Of a stretch of DNA of 64,000 nucleotides, positions 1-7,936 are shown piece by piece. The position numbers and the translations under genes were made by a program. The first letter of the stretch is position 1. Each line of letters begins with the position of its first letter. The notes below the pieces were generated by a model. The model saw only the letters and a list, made by a program, of their open reading frames with translations, made no database searches and was not told where the DNA came from. This stretch comes from Bradyrhizobium canariense (GTDB lineage: Bacteria; Pseudomonadota; Alphaproteobacteria; Rhizobiales; Xanthobacteraceae): positions 1 through 64,000 of the forward strand of contig NZ_VSST01000019.1 in the NCBI RefSeq assembly GCF_019402665.1. The letters are read 5' to 3'.

Positions 1-646
1 CGCGTCCTCGCGGCGCGTTTCGCCCGAGCTTTGCCTGGTAGCTCCACCCTCTTTTCCAAGAGGGCGCAGGGAAGGCCGGGTGCCGGCTGGCACCCGCGGT
101 CCGCTGCGCGAAAATGTAGCGCAAGGAAACCGCACAGCAGCATACAGGTGTAGCCAATCACTCGGCCTTCCCTGCGCGATGGTTGGACGGCTTATGCCGT
201 GCTCTCCCGGGAGCCGAGTTCTCTTTGGCCTCCCTCGCCTTCGCGAAATTCACCGGCACCGCGCCGGTTGACGCAGATGCCGCATTCGCCAGGGCTTGAC
301 CGTAGCAACGACGGCCAGGACCACACGGTTTTGCCGTACGCACGGCCCGCCATTTCGCCGCAGTTTTTCCAGCCCTGTCGACGGAGCCGGAAACTTACAG
401 ACGAGACGAAGCCTAGCAGCGCCGCTCGTCGGAACGAAGCCTTGGGCTCACGGAGAGCAATCCGCCCTGCCCTTAGCCACTCGTACCCGAACGCTGCCGC
501 GTCCACCGCAAGCCCGGCTCGCGAACGTGACGACCACAAGATCGCCCCTCAAGGATGAGCCGGGATGAGCGACACATACGCCAAAACCGAATTTCGGTAA
601 AGTGGAATATTTTTGCGGCCAACGATTGACAGAGGAGCGACACAGG
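1..646. repeat. Dispersed ~640-bp non-coding repeat, copy A (cut by window edge)
   Basis: This stretch is nearly identical to 50734-51381 and its first part also matches 47640-47755. Inside it, the arms GCGCAGGGAAGGCCG (about 64-78) and CGGCCTTCCCTGCGC (about 163-177) are perfect inverted repeats, and between them lies the hairpin GGGTGCC-GGCT-GGCACCC. The similarity between copies is at nucleotide level and continues through all reading frames, so the short reading frames in it look spurious. Rhizobial genomes carry many such dispersed elements; I do not recognise a transposase or target-site duplication. The left end lies outside the window. Confidence 0.8.
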
Positions 647-658
647 CGCGGTCCCGTA

Positions 659-742
659 GCCCGGATGGAGCGCAAGCGTAATCCGGGAAGGTGCCAGACA
701 CCGCGCGAGCGGCCCCGGATCGCACTTGCGCTCCATCCGGGC
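659..742. repeat. REP-like palindromic element
   Basis: Perfect 18-bp inverted arms GCCCGGATGGAGCGCAAG (659-676) and CTTGCGCTCCATCCGGGC (725-742) enclose a 48-bp centre that itself contains ATCCGGG/CCCCGGAT half-sites. Palindromes with the CCCGGATGGAGCG core are widespread in Bradyrhizobium and Rhodopseudomonas intergenic DNA. It sits directly downstream of the porin terminator. Confidence 0.75.
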
Positions 743-785
743 ACCGGGGCTTCGCCGTCCTACATCATCTGCTTTGCGCAAAAAA

Positions 786-813
786 AACACCCGGCGGTTT
801 CCCGCCGGGTGTT
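786..813 (-). terminator. Rho-independent terminator of the porin gene
   Basis: Read on the minus strand this is a perfect 12-bp stem (AACACCCGGCGG / CCGCCGGGTGTT) closed by a GAAA tetraloop and followed by a run of seven T. It lies 22 bp past the porin stop codon. Confidence 0.95.
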
Positions 814-835
814 CGTTCATGTGTTTCGACAGATC

Positions 836-2419
836 TTACCAGTTGCGCTGAGCGCGGAGGATCATGGCGATCGAGTCCTGGTCCTTCAGTTCGTAAACCG
901 CGGCCGGCTTAGCGGTAATAACGTTCGGGACGAGGCCAACCGTACCGGAGTACTTCTGGTCGAGGTGGGTCCAGGAGACGTCAGCCGAGAACGTCAGGTT
1001 CTTGACCGGGGTCCAGCGGGTGACGACACCGAGCTGGCCGATGGCGAAGTCCGGGTTACAACCCGTCACACCGGCCAGGCCGCCGAACACGCCGCCAGCA
1101 CCGCCGGCGCCGCAGAGGGTGGTCTTGGCCAGCGTGCCGAACTGGGCCTGTGCGTAGGCACCGTACAGCGAGGAGTTCCAGTATGGATCCCAGTTGTGGG
1201 TGTAAGCGCCGCGGAAACCCCAGGTCTTGACGGTTTCCTGCGAACTGCCGGTCACGAACACCGTATCGGGAGCGCTGGCGAAGCCGATGCTGCCGTAAGA
1301 GCCAGCAATGCCCGAATTGCCGTACAGCGCGTAGCTGCTGCCCGACAGATTCTGGAAGTTGTAGCGGGTCGCACCGTCGGTGTAGACGCCCTGGATGTTG
1401 ATCGTGTCACCCGCGCCGGTCGGGATGTTCTTGATCGACAGAGCGAGCTGAACCGCCCAACCCCATTTGTCGTCGGGGTGGCCGGTCGGCTCGGTCGCGC
1501 CGTAATAACCGACGTGGTTGTCATGCGCGGCCACCGACGCCTGGAACAGGCCCCAGGCCTGGTCGACACGAACCGTACCAACGAGGTTCGGCGAACGAGT
1601 GCCGCCGATCGCGTTGGTGCCGTACGAGCCGCCGATCATGCCGCCCGCGGTCGCGCCGGTCATGTTGACGTTTCCGGCCTGATAGTAGGCCGAGACGTCT
1701 TCAGCCGAGAACGACGCCGTGATGCCCTGACCGAAGTCGGCGGTGTAGGTGAACTGGTTGACACCAGTGACCGTGCCGCTGCCGCCGACGAGGTTGTCGG
1801 TGATGTTGCCGGGATAGTTGGTCCAGGGCGCGTCGAACTGCGACACGGCCTTACCCATGGTGAAGCCGGCGAACTGAATGAAGGCGTAGTACACGCCGAG
1901 TGCGCCACCCGAGGTGTTGCCGTCGGTGCCGTTGACCGAGCCGCTACCATTCGAACCAACGAGGCCGGTGCCGGCAGCGTTGAGACCGAGCGTACCGCTG
2001 TACTGGGTTGCGCCCGTTGCCGACCCGGTCGGGGTATAGTTGCCGCTCGTCCAGGTGAAGACGCCGTCGAAGAAGGTGCGGACCACGCCGTATTCGGTCG
2101 CTGTGCGGGTGTCGATGTTGAGGTCTTCACGAGCGCGGAAGGTGTAGTAGTTCATCAGGCGGTTGCGAGCACCGGCAGTGCCGCCCTGGTTCGGATTGAA
2201 GTCCGAGTTGGTGTTGAAGTTCGCGTCAGCGCGCACGTAGCCGCCGAGCTTGATGCAGGTGTCGGTGCCCGGGATGTAGTAGAAGCCGGCGCCGTACAGC
2301 GAACAGATCTTCACGTATTCGACCGCCTTGGCCTTCACGGGAAGATCGGCTGCGAACGCCCCGGAGGCGGCCATCAGGCCGGCAGCCGAGCCGAGAAAGA
2401 GTGTCTTCGTCAACTTCAT
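836..2419 (-). CDS. Outer-membrane porin (Porin_2 / Omp2b family)
   Basis: A 527-residue beta-barrel porin that lets small hydrophilic solutes through the outer membrane. The signal peptide runs from MKLTKTLFLG to the cleavage site after GAFA, followed by the mature start ADLPVKAKAVEYVK; next comes the conserved CSLYGAGFYYIPGTDTCIKLGGYVRAD segment split across residues 38-65, typical of rhizobial porins with two cysteines. The protein is rich in Gly, Asn, Thr and aromatic residues and ends in an aromatic residue (ILRAQRNW), as expected for a barrel recognised by the BAM machinery. A strong GGAGG lies 7 bases before the ATG, a promoter is visible at 2560-2587, and a strong terminator follows. 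It is a single-gene unit. Bradyrhizobium strains carry several paralogues, so the exact solute preference cannot be given. Confidence 0.95.
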   Translation of the reverse strand: MKLTKTLFLGSAAGLMAASGAFAADLPVKAKAVEYVKICSLYGAGFYYIPGTDTCIKLGGYVRADANFNTNSDFNPNQGGTAGARNRLMNYYTFRAREDLNIDTRTATEYGVVRTFFDGVFTWTSGNYTPTGSATGATQYSGTLGLNAAGTGLVGSNGSGSVNGTDGNTSGGALGVYYAFIQFAGFTMGKAVSQFDAPWTNYPGNITDNLVGGSGTVTGVNQFTYTADFGQGITASFSAEDVSAYYQAGNVNMTGATAGGMIGGSYGTNAIGGTRSPNLVGTVRVDQAWGLFQASVAAHDNHVGYYGATEPTGHPDDKWGWAVQLALSIKNIPTGAGDTINIQGVYTDGATRYNFQNLSGSSYALYGNSGIAGSYGSIGFASAPDTVFVTGSSQETVKTWGFRGAYTHNWDPYWNSSLYGAYAQAQFGTLAKTTLCGAGGAGGVFGGLAGVTGCNPDFAIGQLGVVTRWTPVKNLTFSADVSWTHLDQKYSGTVGLVPNVITAKPAAVYELKDQDSIAMILRAQRNW

Positions 2420-2559
2420 TAGTAAACCTCCAGGTCGGTTCAGGGGGCTCGGGTCCTCGGTGGACGCCGCTTTACCCTCTCAATTTCGATCAATTCAGAT
2501 CCGCACGAAGGTCCGGACTGAAACGACAGCGAGGTGCCCCCCCTCCGTCGTGGCTTCAC

Positions 2560-2587
2560 ATATAGTTTATAAAAACAACTGCCTCAA
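2560..2587 (-). promoter_or_regulatory. Sigma-70-type promoter of the porin gene
   Basis: On the minus strand TTGAGG (2587-2582) and CTATAT (2565-2560) are separated by 16 bp; CTATAT is the alphaproteobacterial -10 consensus. The predicted leader is about 130 nt. The surrounding 2540-2620 stretch is the most AT-rich of the area. Confidence 0.6.
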
Positions 2588-2682
2588 TTTATTGATTTGA
2601 TGAATCGACAGTTCCGGCCGGGATGTGGCTTAAGAGCAACAGCGGCGGCTTTGGTAGCGAAGATTCCATATAACCAAACAAG

Positions 2683-2790
2683 AAAAGCCCTCAGGGGGCA
2701 TCCCGAGGGCTTCTTGGAGGTCTCGCATCGCTGTCCATCGAGCGGGTCAAGAGCAGCGAAATAGAGTAGGATAGTCGATAATAAAATTAA
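2683..2790 (-). ncRNA. Possible small RNA ending in an orphan terminator
   Basis: On the minus strand the stem AAGCCCTC/GAGGGCTT (2685-2712, with an inner GGG/CCC extension) is followed by TTTTCTTG, a good intrinsic terminator. No minus-strand gene ends there: the porin promoter is downstream of it and the next gene upstream, marR, is on the plus strand. The AT-rich stretch around 2770-2815 could hold a promoter, which would give an RNA of roughly 80-100 nt. The 5' end is a guess; the terminator is what I see. Confidence 0.3.
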
Positions 2791-2925
2791 TTGTTCTTTG
2801 CAAGCAATAATTTGTCCTGTGATTTCAGCTGCGCGGTATCTCCCTGTCGTCGGCGCGCGATTTTCGAGACGCTTCCAAGATATCCCATTAAAGATGGCTC
2901 ATAGAACAAATGGGGAGGGAGCCAC

Positions 2926-3405
2926 ATGATCGAGAAGAAACTCGACAGGGCGATTACGGACTTTATCTGGAACGTCGTTGAAATTCATTCCCAGCTGGAG
3001 GACATCCACACCAGCTGGGCCGGACTGCTGGGCATTACCGAGCCGCAGTGGCTGATCCTGATGGCAATCACTGAACTGGACCAGGGGCGAGGTGTCGCCG
3101 GAATCGACATCGCAAACAAGCTGCGGGTCCACCCGGCCTTCGTGACCAACCAGACCAAGGCCCTCGAAAAGGGCGGCTTCCTATCGCGACGGCCGGCAGC
3201 AGACGACGCACGCTACGTCCTGATGTCGCTCACCGCAAAGGCGACCTCGGAGATCGAAAAGCTGTCCAAGAGAAAGCTCGCCTTGAACTCGACCATGTTC
3301 AACGAGCTCGACGAGAAGACCTTGGCCGATCTGAATGCCGCGCTCGCAACGATTGCGAAGAATGCCCGGTTGGCCGCACGGTTGCTGGCCATCGACGCCT
3401 CCTGA
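2926..3405 (+). CDS. MarR-family transcriptional regulator
   Basis: A 159-residue winged-helix regulator of the MarR family, which usually binds DNA as a dimer and responds to small phenolic or lipophilic ligands. Residues about 40-115 hold the fold: GITEPQWLILMAI (helix 2), GIDIANKLRVHPAFVTNQTKAL (recognition helix, in two stretches) and the wing GFLSRRPAADDARYVLMSLT, with the DxR wing signature (ADDARY). The C-terminal helices (dimerisation) are rich in Lys and Leu. GGAGGGAGCCAC precedes the ATG. It stands alone, with the porin divergent upstream and the hydrolase-like gene convergent downstream, so its target is not obvious; autoregulation or control of the convergent neighbour are the usual possibilities. 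Confidence 0.88.
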   Translation: MIEKKLDRAITDFIWNVVEIHSQLEDIHTSWAGLLGITEPQWLILMAITELDQGRGVAGIDIANKLRVHPAFVTNQTKALEKGGFLSRRPAADDARYVLMSLTAKATSEIEKLSKRKLALNSTMFNELDEKTLADLNAALATIAKNARLAARLLAIDAS

Positions 3406-3482
3406 CCCCCTGACCTCAGACGCGGAACGTGCGCCTCGATCAATCCCCAATCTCTTCTCGCCTTCCCAATCTCTTGCGCGGC

Positions 3483-4565
3483 TCAGAGGTAGGTCACAGA
3501 GCCCAGCTGGGGGGCAATTCCGAGTTTGCTGTCGAGCCATTCGAAAATGAAATCGTCCACCGCGATGAAATTCTCGACCTCGCCCAGGGGGTGCGGAATG
3601 CAGTTCGGCACGACGGTCGCGCAATCGGCTCCGGCCTGCCGATAGCCGGCTTGCAGTTCGAGAGCATCCTCCTCCCAAACCATTGAGCGGCTCCCGACGA
3701 CCATCAGAAGTGGGCAAGGGATCCGACGCGACGGCGGCAACGAACCCGTTGAGGTCCCGTCACGGACCGTCTGCTCGACGCCGATCATCCAGCGCAGCGA
3801 TGCCCGGCGCATGACCGGCGTCGCAATGCCGCCGTCGCCCACGACGGCAGCCATCCTGCGATCCAGGAGGGCAAGACGGGATGCGTGACTGGCGGCCGCC
3901 CCCTCGCCGTAGACCGCGATCTGCTGCGAATCGACGTCCGGACGCGCTTCCAGGTAATCCAGCCAGCATTGCAGAATATGCGCCGGCTTGAAGGGGCTGC
4001 GACCGGATGAATTGCCGGTATCAACGAGCAGGAGTGACATGTTCCGTCGCCCGGAGGCCGGCAACAGCCTGCTCATCAACGAGCCCAGGGTGATGTCCTC
4101 GTCGCTGACACAGATAACCGCGGGTGCGAAAGACCGATCGGGGAACGCCGGCAGAAAGTAGCCCGCAAGCGAGCCTTGATCAAAGCAGTCGATCTCCACG
4201 CGCTCGATCGCCGAACCGGCGTCCTCCTCGAAGCCCCTCAGGCTGAGTCCGACCTTGTCTACGAGGTCGGTACTCCCGGGATCTCCGGGCCAAGACAGGT
4301 TCCTCGCGACTTCAAGGGCCGTCAGCGAGCACAGCCACGCTTCCCGCGCGATCTGAGCTGAACCGGCTGCGCGCACCGATTCGGCGAAGATCCGGTACTC
4401 GCCTGAGATCCTCAACCAGTCCGAAATCCACCGATGCCTGTGCGCCTCGCGCACGAGTTCGGTGACGGACAAGCTTTCGAAAAAATCGGACGCGCGTTTC
4501 CGCAAGCACGCCAGGCTTCGACCGGCGCCGTCGCACGTGCCGTGAGGCCAATGATCATGTTCCAT
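3483..4565 (-). CDS. Alpha/beta-hydrolase-fold protein, FrsA/DUF1100-like, nucleophile apparently missing
   Basis: A 360-residue protein with the build of the FrsA / 2,6-dihydroxypseudooxynicotine-hydrolase group: an N-terminal helical part (1-125) followed by an alpha/beta-hydrolase core. The core strands are visible as FAPAVICVSDEDI (oxyanion region), VDSQQIAVYGEGAAASHASR (nucleophile elbow) and CPLLMVVGSRSMVWEEDA (acid loop, Asp). The elbow reads GEGAAA where active members have GxSxG, so the serine is replaced by glycine; the only possible His for the triad is in NCIPHPLGEV near the C-terminus. It may therefore be a non-catalytic or differently acting member. The first ATG may not be the true start since the first 25 residues look unlike the family. 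Confidence 0.7.
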   Translation of the reverse strand: MEHDHWPHGTCDGAGRSLACLRKRASDFFESLSVTELVREAHRHRWISDWLRISGEYRIFAESVRAAGSAQIAREAWLCSLTALEVARNLSWPGDPGSTDLVDKVGLSLRGFEEDAGSAIERVEIDCFDQGSLAGYFLPAFPDRSFAPAVICVSDEDITLGSLMSRLLPASGRRNMSLLLVDTGNSSGRSPFKPAHILQCWLDYLEARPDVDSQQIAVYGEGAAASHASRLALLDRRMAAVVGDGGIATPVMRRASLRWMIGVEQTVRDGTSTGSLPPSRRIPCPLLMVVGSRSMVWEEDALELQAGYRQAGADCATVVPNCIPHPLGEVENFIAVDDFIFEWLDSKLGIAPQLGSVTYL

Positions 4566-5424
4566 GACAGTCCCCGAACGGCGCGTCGGCGGTTGCTTGG
4601 ACTCGGCGCAGCGCTGTCAGCGCAACGCCCTGCATGTCTGCTCGATGCGATATCACGCGTGCGTGATCGCGCTTGCGTCTGCCGTCCCGATGATCGTTCC
4701 GCTTTCCCTTCGCGGGCGGGGCACTGGACCAGACGGACTACAGTCCGAACGAACCGGTCGCAAAGCAAGTCTCACGCCGACTCCAACTCAATCGTCACGT
4801 CTCAGCTCCGTTGCTGATACACAGTTTAGGCCCCGCACCACTCTGCCATTTTTTGCTGTTCCGCGTTTGCAGTTTTTTGTTGCGGTGGACGACTAAAATT
4901 GGAGCTCATTTAACGAGGGAGAAGGCATCGCCTGTGTCGGCTTCCATCATGAATTCCTGATGACGCCGATCCGCCGTGCCACCAATCACGCCAGCGACAA
5001 AAGATGCGGCGGGTTGCCGCCTGATCGATGCCGACGCCCTTCGCCACGGGACTTTCCCGCGGTCGACGTCGCAGGAAAACCCGCGCGACGAAATCCTCGA
5101 TGTCGCTCATCCGCACCCGGCGCGCGAGACGTGACGAGGTATGATCGCGTTCTGGGCGAGCCCGGCGATTGAGGCGTGCAACATTTCTTACTTCGGTAAG
5201 CCAGTTATTTGAGCAACTCATGGACATCCAGAACCCGTCGCCGGTGAGGCGCCGTCGCGCTTTCGGCGTCAAGCAACACGCCGGGCCGCCTGCTGAGCCT
5301 TCCGTGCCTTGTATCCATTATCCCAGTTGCCATCCCCACGCACTTTGCCTTACATGCCGGCCAAACTCGCCCGCGGATGACGGCCGGGGCTCAAAAATCG
5401 CACAAATTGTCAAAGGGACGAGAC
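4566..5424. other. Intergenic stretch without a supported gene
   Basis: About 860 bp between two genes. It contains an AT-rich patch (about 4845-4910) followed by a Shine-Dalgarno-like GAGGGAGA at 4915 but no good start codon, and short reading frames on both strands without recognisable motifs or the third-position GC bias of the neighbours. It may hold a decayed gene; I cannot support one. Confidence 0.5.
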
Positions 5425-6489
5425 ATGGCGCGTAACATCCTGATTCTCGGGGCTTCCTACGGCTCCCTGCTGGGCACGAAGCTGCTGATGGCGGGGCACA
5501 ACGTGACCCTGGTCTGCCGCGCCAAGACCGCGGAGTTGATCAACCGCGAGGGTACCGAGGTGCGCATCAAGTTGCGCGACGAGGCGGTTCACCGCGCCAT
5601 CTTCTCGCGCGACCTGCCCGGCAAGCTCGACGCCGTGACGCCGGCCAATGTGGACTTGTCCCGTTACGACATGGTCGGCCTTGCGATGCAGGAGCCGCAA
5701 TACACCAACCACACGGTGCGCGTTCTCATGGTCAGGATCGCCGCGGCGAAGCTGCCGTGCCTGTCGATCATGAACATGCCGCCGCTGCCCTATCTGAAGC
5801 GGATCCCCTCGCTCGCAGACATGGATCTCGAGGAGGCCTACACCAATGCGCAGGTGTGGGAGCGCTTCGAGCCCGGGCTGGTGACCCTGTGCTCGCCCGA
5901 CCCGCAGGCGTTCCGTCCGCCGGAAGAGGCTGCGAACGTGCTTCACGTCGGTCTGCCCACGAATTTCAAGGCATCCGTGTTCGCCGACGAGAAGCACAAC
6001 AAGGTGCTGCGCGAGCTCGAAGCCGACATCGACGCGGTGACCCTGGACGGCCACGACGTGCCGGTGAAGCTGAAGGTATTCGATTCTCTGTTCGTGCCGC
6101 TGGCGAAATGGTCGATGCTGCTGACCGGCAACTACCGCTGCATCACGCCGCACGAGCCGCAGTCGATCCGCGACGCCGTGCACGGCGATCTCGCGCGCTC
6201 GCAGACGATCTACGAGCATGTCGACGCCATCGCTCGGCGTCTCGGCGCCGATCCGCAGGACCAGGTACCGTTCGCGAAATACGCCAAGGCTGCCGAGAGC
6301 CTGCTGAAGCCGTCATCGGCCGCACGCGCGGTGGCTGGCGGCGCGCCCTTCATCGAGCGCGTCGACCTGCTGGTCAAGCTGATCTCGCATCAGCTCGGCG
6401 CGCCCAATGCAGAGATCGACCGCACTGTCGAGACCGTGGACCTGAAGCTCAACGAGAAGATCGTGCAGGGCGGATCGGGCGCGCTGTAA
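5425..6489 (+). CDS. Ketopantoate reductase (ApbA/PanE)-like dehydrogenase
   Basis: A 354-residue protein. The N-terminus ARNILILGASYGSLLGTKL is a Rossmann nucleotide-binding motif (GxSxGxxxG variant), followed by VTLVCRAKTAELINREG, which matches the second strand and the typical KPR pattern of NADP-binding enzymes. The C-terminal helical domain contains PLAKWSMLLTGNYRC, in the place of the catalytic Lys/Asn segment. True PanE makes pantoate for CoA; this protein is longer and more divergent than PanE (about 300 residues), so it is better called a PanE-like oxidoreductase acting on an unknown 2-oxo acid. GGGACGAGAC precedes the ATG at 5425; a longer in-frame extension upstream lacks coding character. 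It stands alone. Confidence 0.72.
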   Translation: MARNILILGASYGSLLGTKLLMAGHNVTLVCRAKTAELINREGTEVRIKLRDEAVHRAIFSRDLPGKLDAVTPANVDLSRYDMVGLAMQEPQYTNHTVRVLMVRIAAAKLPCLSIMNMPPLPYLKRIPSLADMDLEEAYTNAQVWERFEPGLVTLCSPDPQAFRPPEEAANVLHVGLPTNFKASVFADEKHNKVLRELEADIDAVTLDGHDVPVKLKVFDSLFVPLAKWSMLLTGNYRCITPHEPQSIRDAVHGDLARSQTIYEHVDAIARRLGADPQDQVPFAKYAKAAESLLKPSSAARAVAGGAPFIERVDLLVKLISHQLGAPNAEIDRTVETVDLKLNEKIVQGGSGAL

Positions 6490-7015
6490 CGGGCGCTTCC
6501 ATTCGCGATCGGACGCGTCGGCGCTTACGCTCCCAAGACACCGGGGCTGAGCGTCGCGCCTGGGGCTGCCACCATGCTCTCACGCAAATGATCGCGCGCG
6601 GCACTGTTCCTGGTGTGACGCAAACTCAACAGGAGTGATCGCGAGTCATCGATCACGCGATCGTGTCGCTTTCAGTTCCCTCCTGTTTTCACCGCAAATA
6701 TCACGCCTGAATGACACAGAGCCCATGTGGCTCGTCATTTCTAGACGTGGCGCAGCGTGAAAATGCGGCATTTCCGCTCGAACTGAACCAAAGCGCACAA
6801 TCCTTGTCCGCCGCGCGCTCGAACGAGGTCGCACGCTTCGGACGAGATCCTTCATTTGCGCAAACGCCGCATGCGCGCGCGCCAGGCTCGCCGTCTTGTC
6901 TGGCGGATGTGCCTGAGTAACATAGCTTTGCAAGACAGTCTTTACGGCTTTTCCAGACACGGTTTGCAGTCCCCGCGTTCGGATCCAGACAAGAAAAATC
7001 GAAGAAAAAGAAGCA
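6490..7015. other. Intergenic stretch, no gene seen
   Basis: About 525 bp. The one structural feature I see is an inverted repeat GATCGCG-N12-CGCGATC at 6637-6662, which could be an operator. Short reading frames here are not supported by codon bias or motifs. Confidence 0.5.
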
Positions 7016-7834
7016 ATGGACCAGGCGATGCTGAGCGTCGTCCGCGCAGTAGAGGCAGGCGCGACGACGATGAAGGGCGTGATCGACGCCACCGGACTGT
7101 CCCGTCTCAAAATCGAACGTGCGTTGAACGCGCTGGAGAAGCAGAAGCTGCTGGTCCGCGACGGCCAGGGTTTTCGCGGAACCGGCCCGACCAGGACAGC
7201 CCAGCCTGCCCGACAATGCGGCTCGTGCGATGCCTGCTGCGACATCCTCGAAGTCGCCGCCGTCGACAAGCCGGTGAACCAGCTGTGCAAGCATTGGCAG
7301 ACGGGCACGGGTTGCACCATCTACGAGCGCCGTCCCCAGATGTGCCGTTCATTCGTCTGCGCCTGGCTGCAAGGCCATCTCGACGACCACTGGTTTCCCG
7401 CGAAGTCGGGCATCATCGTGCATTTCAGCCAGGACGCCGTCAACGTCACCGTCGATGATCCTTGCCCTGATCGCTGGCGCGAGGAGCCCTATTTCAGCAA
7501 GCTCGCCGAATGGTCGCTGAACGGCATCAAGCGAATCGGAAATCGCGGCTACGCGACGCTCGTCGTCTCCGGCGCCGACCGGTTCCTGCTGCTCGGGCGC
7601 ACCGTCGTTCCCGAGCCAACGCTGTTCGGCACCGCGTTCATGCCGCTCACCGCCGACACATTTCGATTCTGGCGGGCGACATCCCCGGAGCATCTGCAGC
7701 GGCTGCACGAGCGTATCGCCGAGATCGAGCGGATCAGGCAGGAATTCGGCTCCTGCGCCATTCCTTCCGATGAGGACGACGATCCGCAAGCGCCCTATCG
7801 GCCCGCACTTCTACGGCAATCGAATCACGCCTGA
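7016..7834 (+). CDS. YkgJ-type Cys-cluster protein with N-terminal helix-turn-helix
   Basis: A 272-residue protein in two parts. Residues 1-55 look like a small winged-helix (MKGVIDATGLSRLKIERALN, KQKLLVRDGQGF). Residues 65-125 carry the YkgJ/Fliz-type metal-chelating motif: CGSCDACC then CKHWQTGTGCTIYERRPQMC, RSFVCAWL; this pattern (CxxCxxCC ... C ... YexRPxxCR) binds Zn or an Fe-S centre in members studied structurally. The rest is a mixed fold ending in an acidic tail. Its function is unknown; the combination of HTH and metal site suggests a metal-responsive regulator or modification factor, which is inference. It lies 102 bp upstream of the HerA-like ATPase on the same strand. Confidence 0.75.
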   Translation: MDQAMLSVVRAVEAGATTMKGVIDATGLSRLKIERALNALEKQKLLVRDGQGFRGTGPTRTAQPARQCGSCDACCDILEVAAVDKPVNQLCKHWQTGTGCTIYERRPQMCRSFVCAWLQGHLDDHWFPAKSGIIVHFSQDAVNVTVDDPCPDRWREEPYFSKLAEWSLNGIKRIGNRGYATLVVSGADRFLLLGRTVVPEPTLFGTAFMPLTADTFRFWRATSPEHLQRLHERIAEIERIRQEFGSCAIPSDEDDDPQAPYRPALLRQSNHA

Positions 7835-7936
7835 ACTCCGCCGTGGGCAACAACGCATGATTTCCGCCATGGTGCTCGACGCGCCGCGACCGGGTTGTTA
7901 AGTCCCTGTCCGCGAATGATAGGACTTGAGTCGGGC

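Noticed and set aside
80..568. Several short frames inside the dispersed repeat
   Set aside because: Every frame is similarly conserved between copies and none has a proper ribosome-binding site.
602..2422. A 606-codon plus-strand open frame across the porin gene
   Set aside because: It is antisense to a clear porin with signal peptide, promoter and terminator, has no motifs, and arises from the GC-rich codon pattern.
4910..5272. A 120-codon minus-strand frame
   Set aside because: Arg-rich composition, no motifs and no third-position bias like the neighbours.
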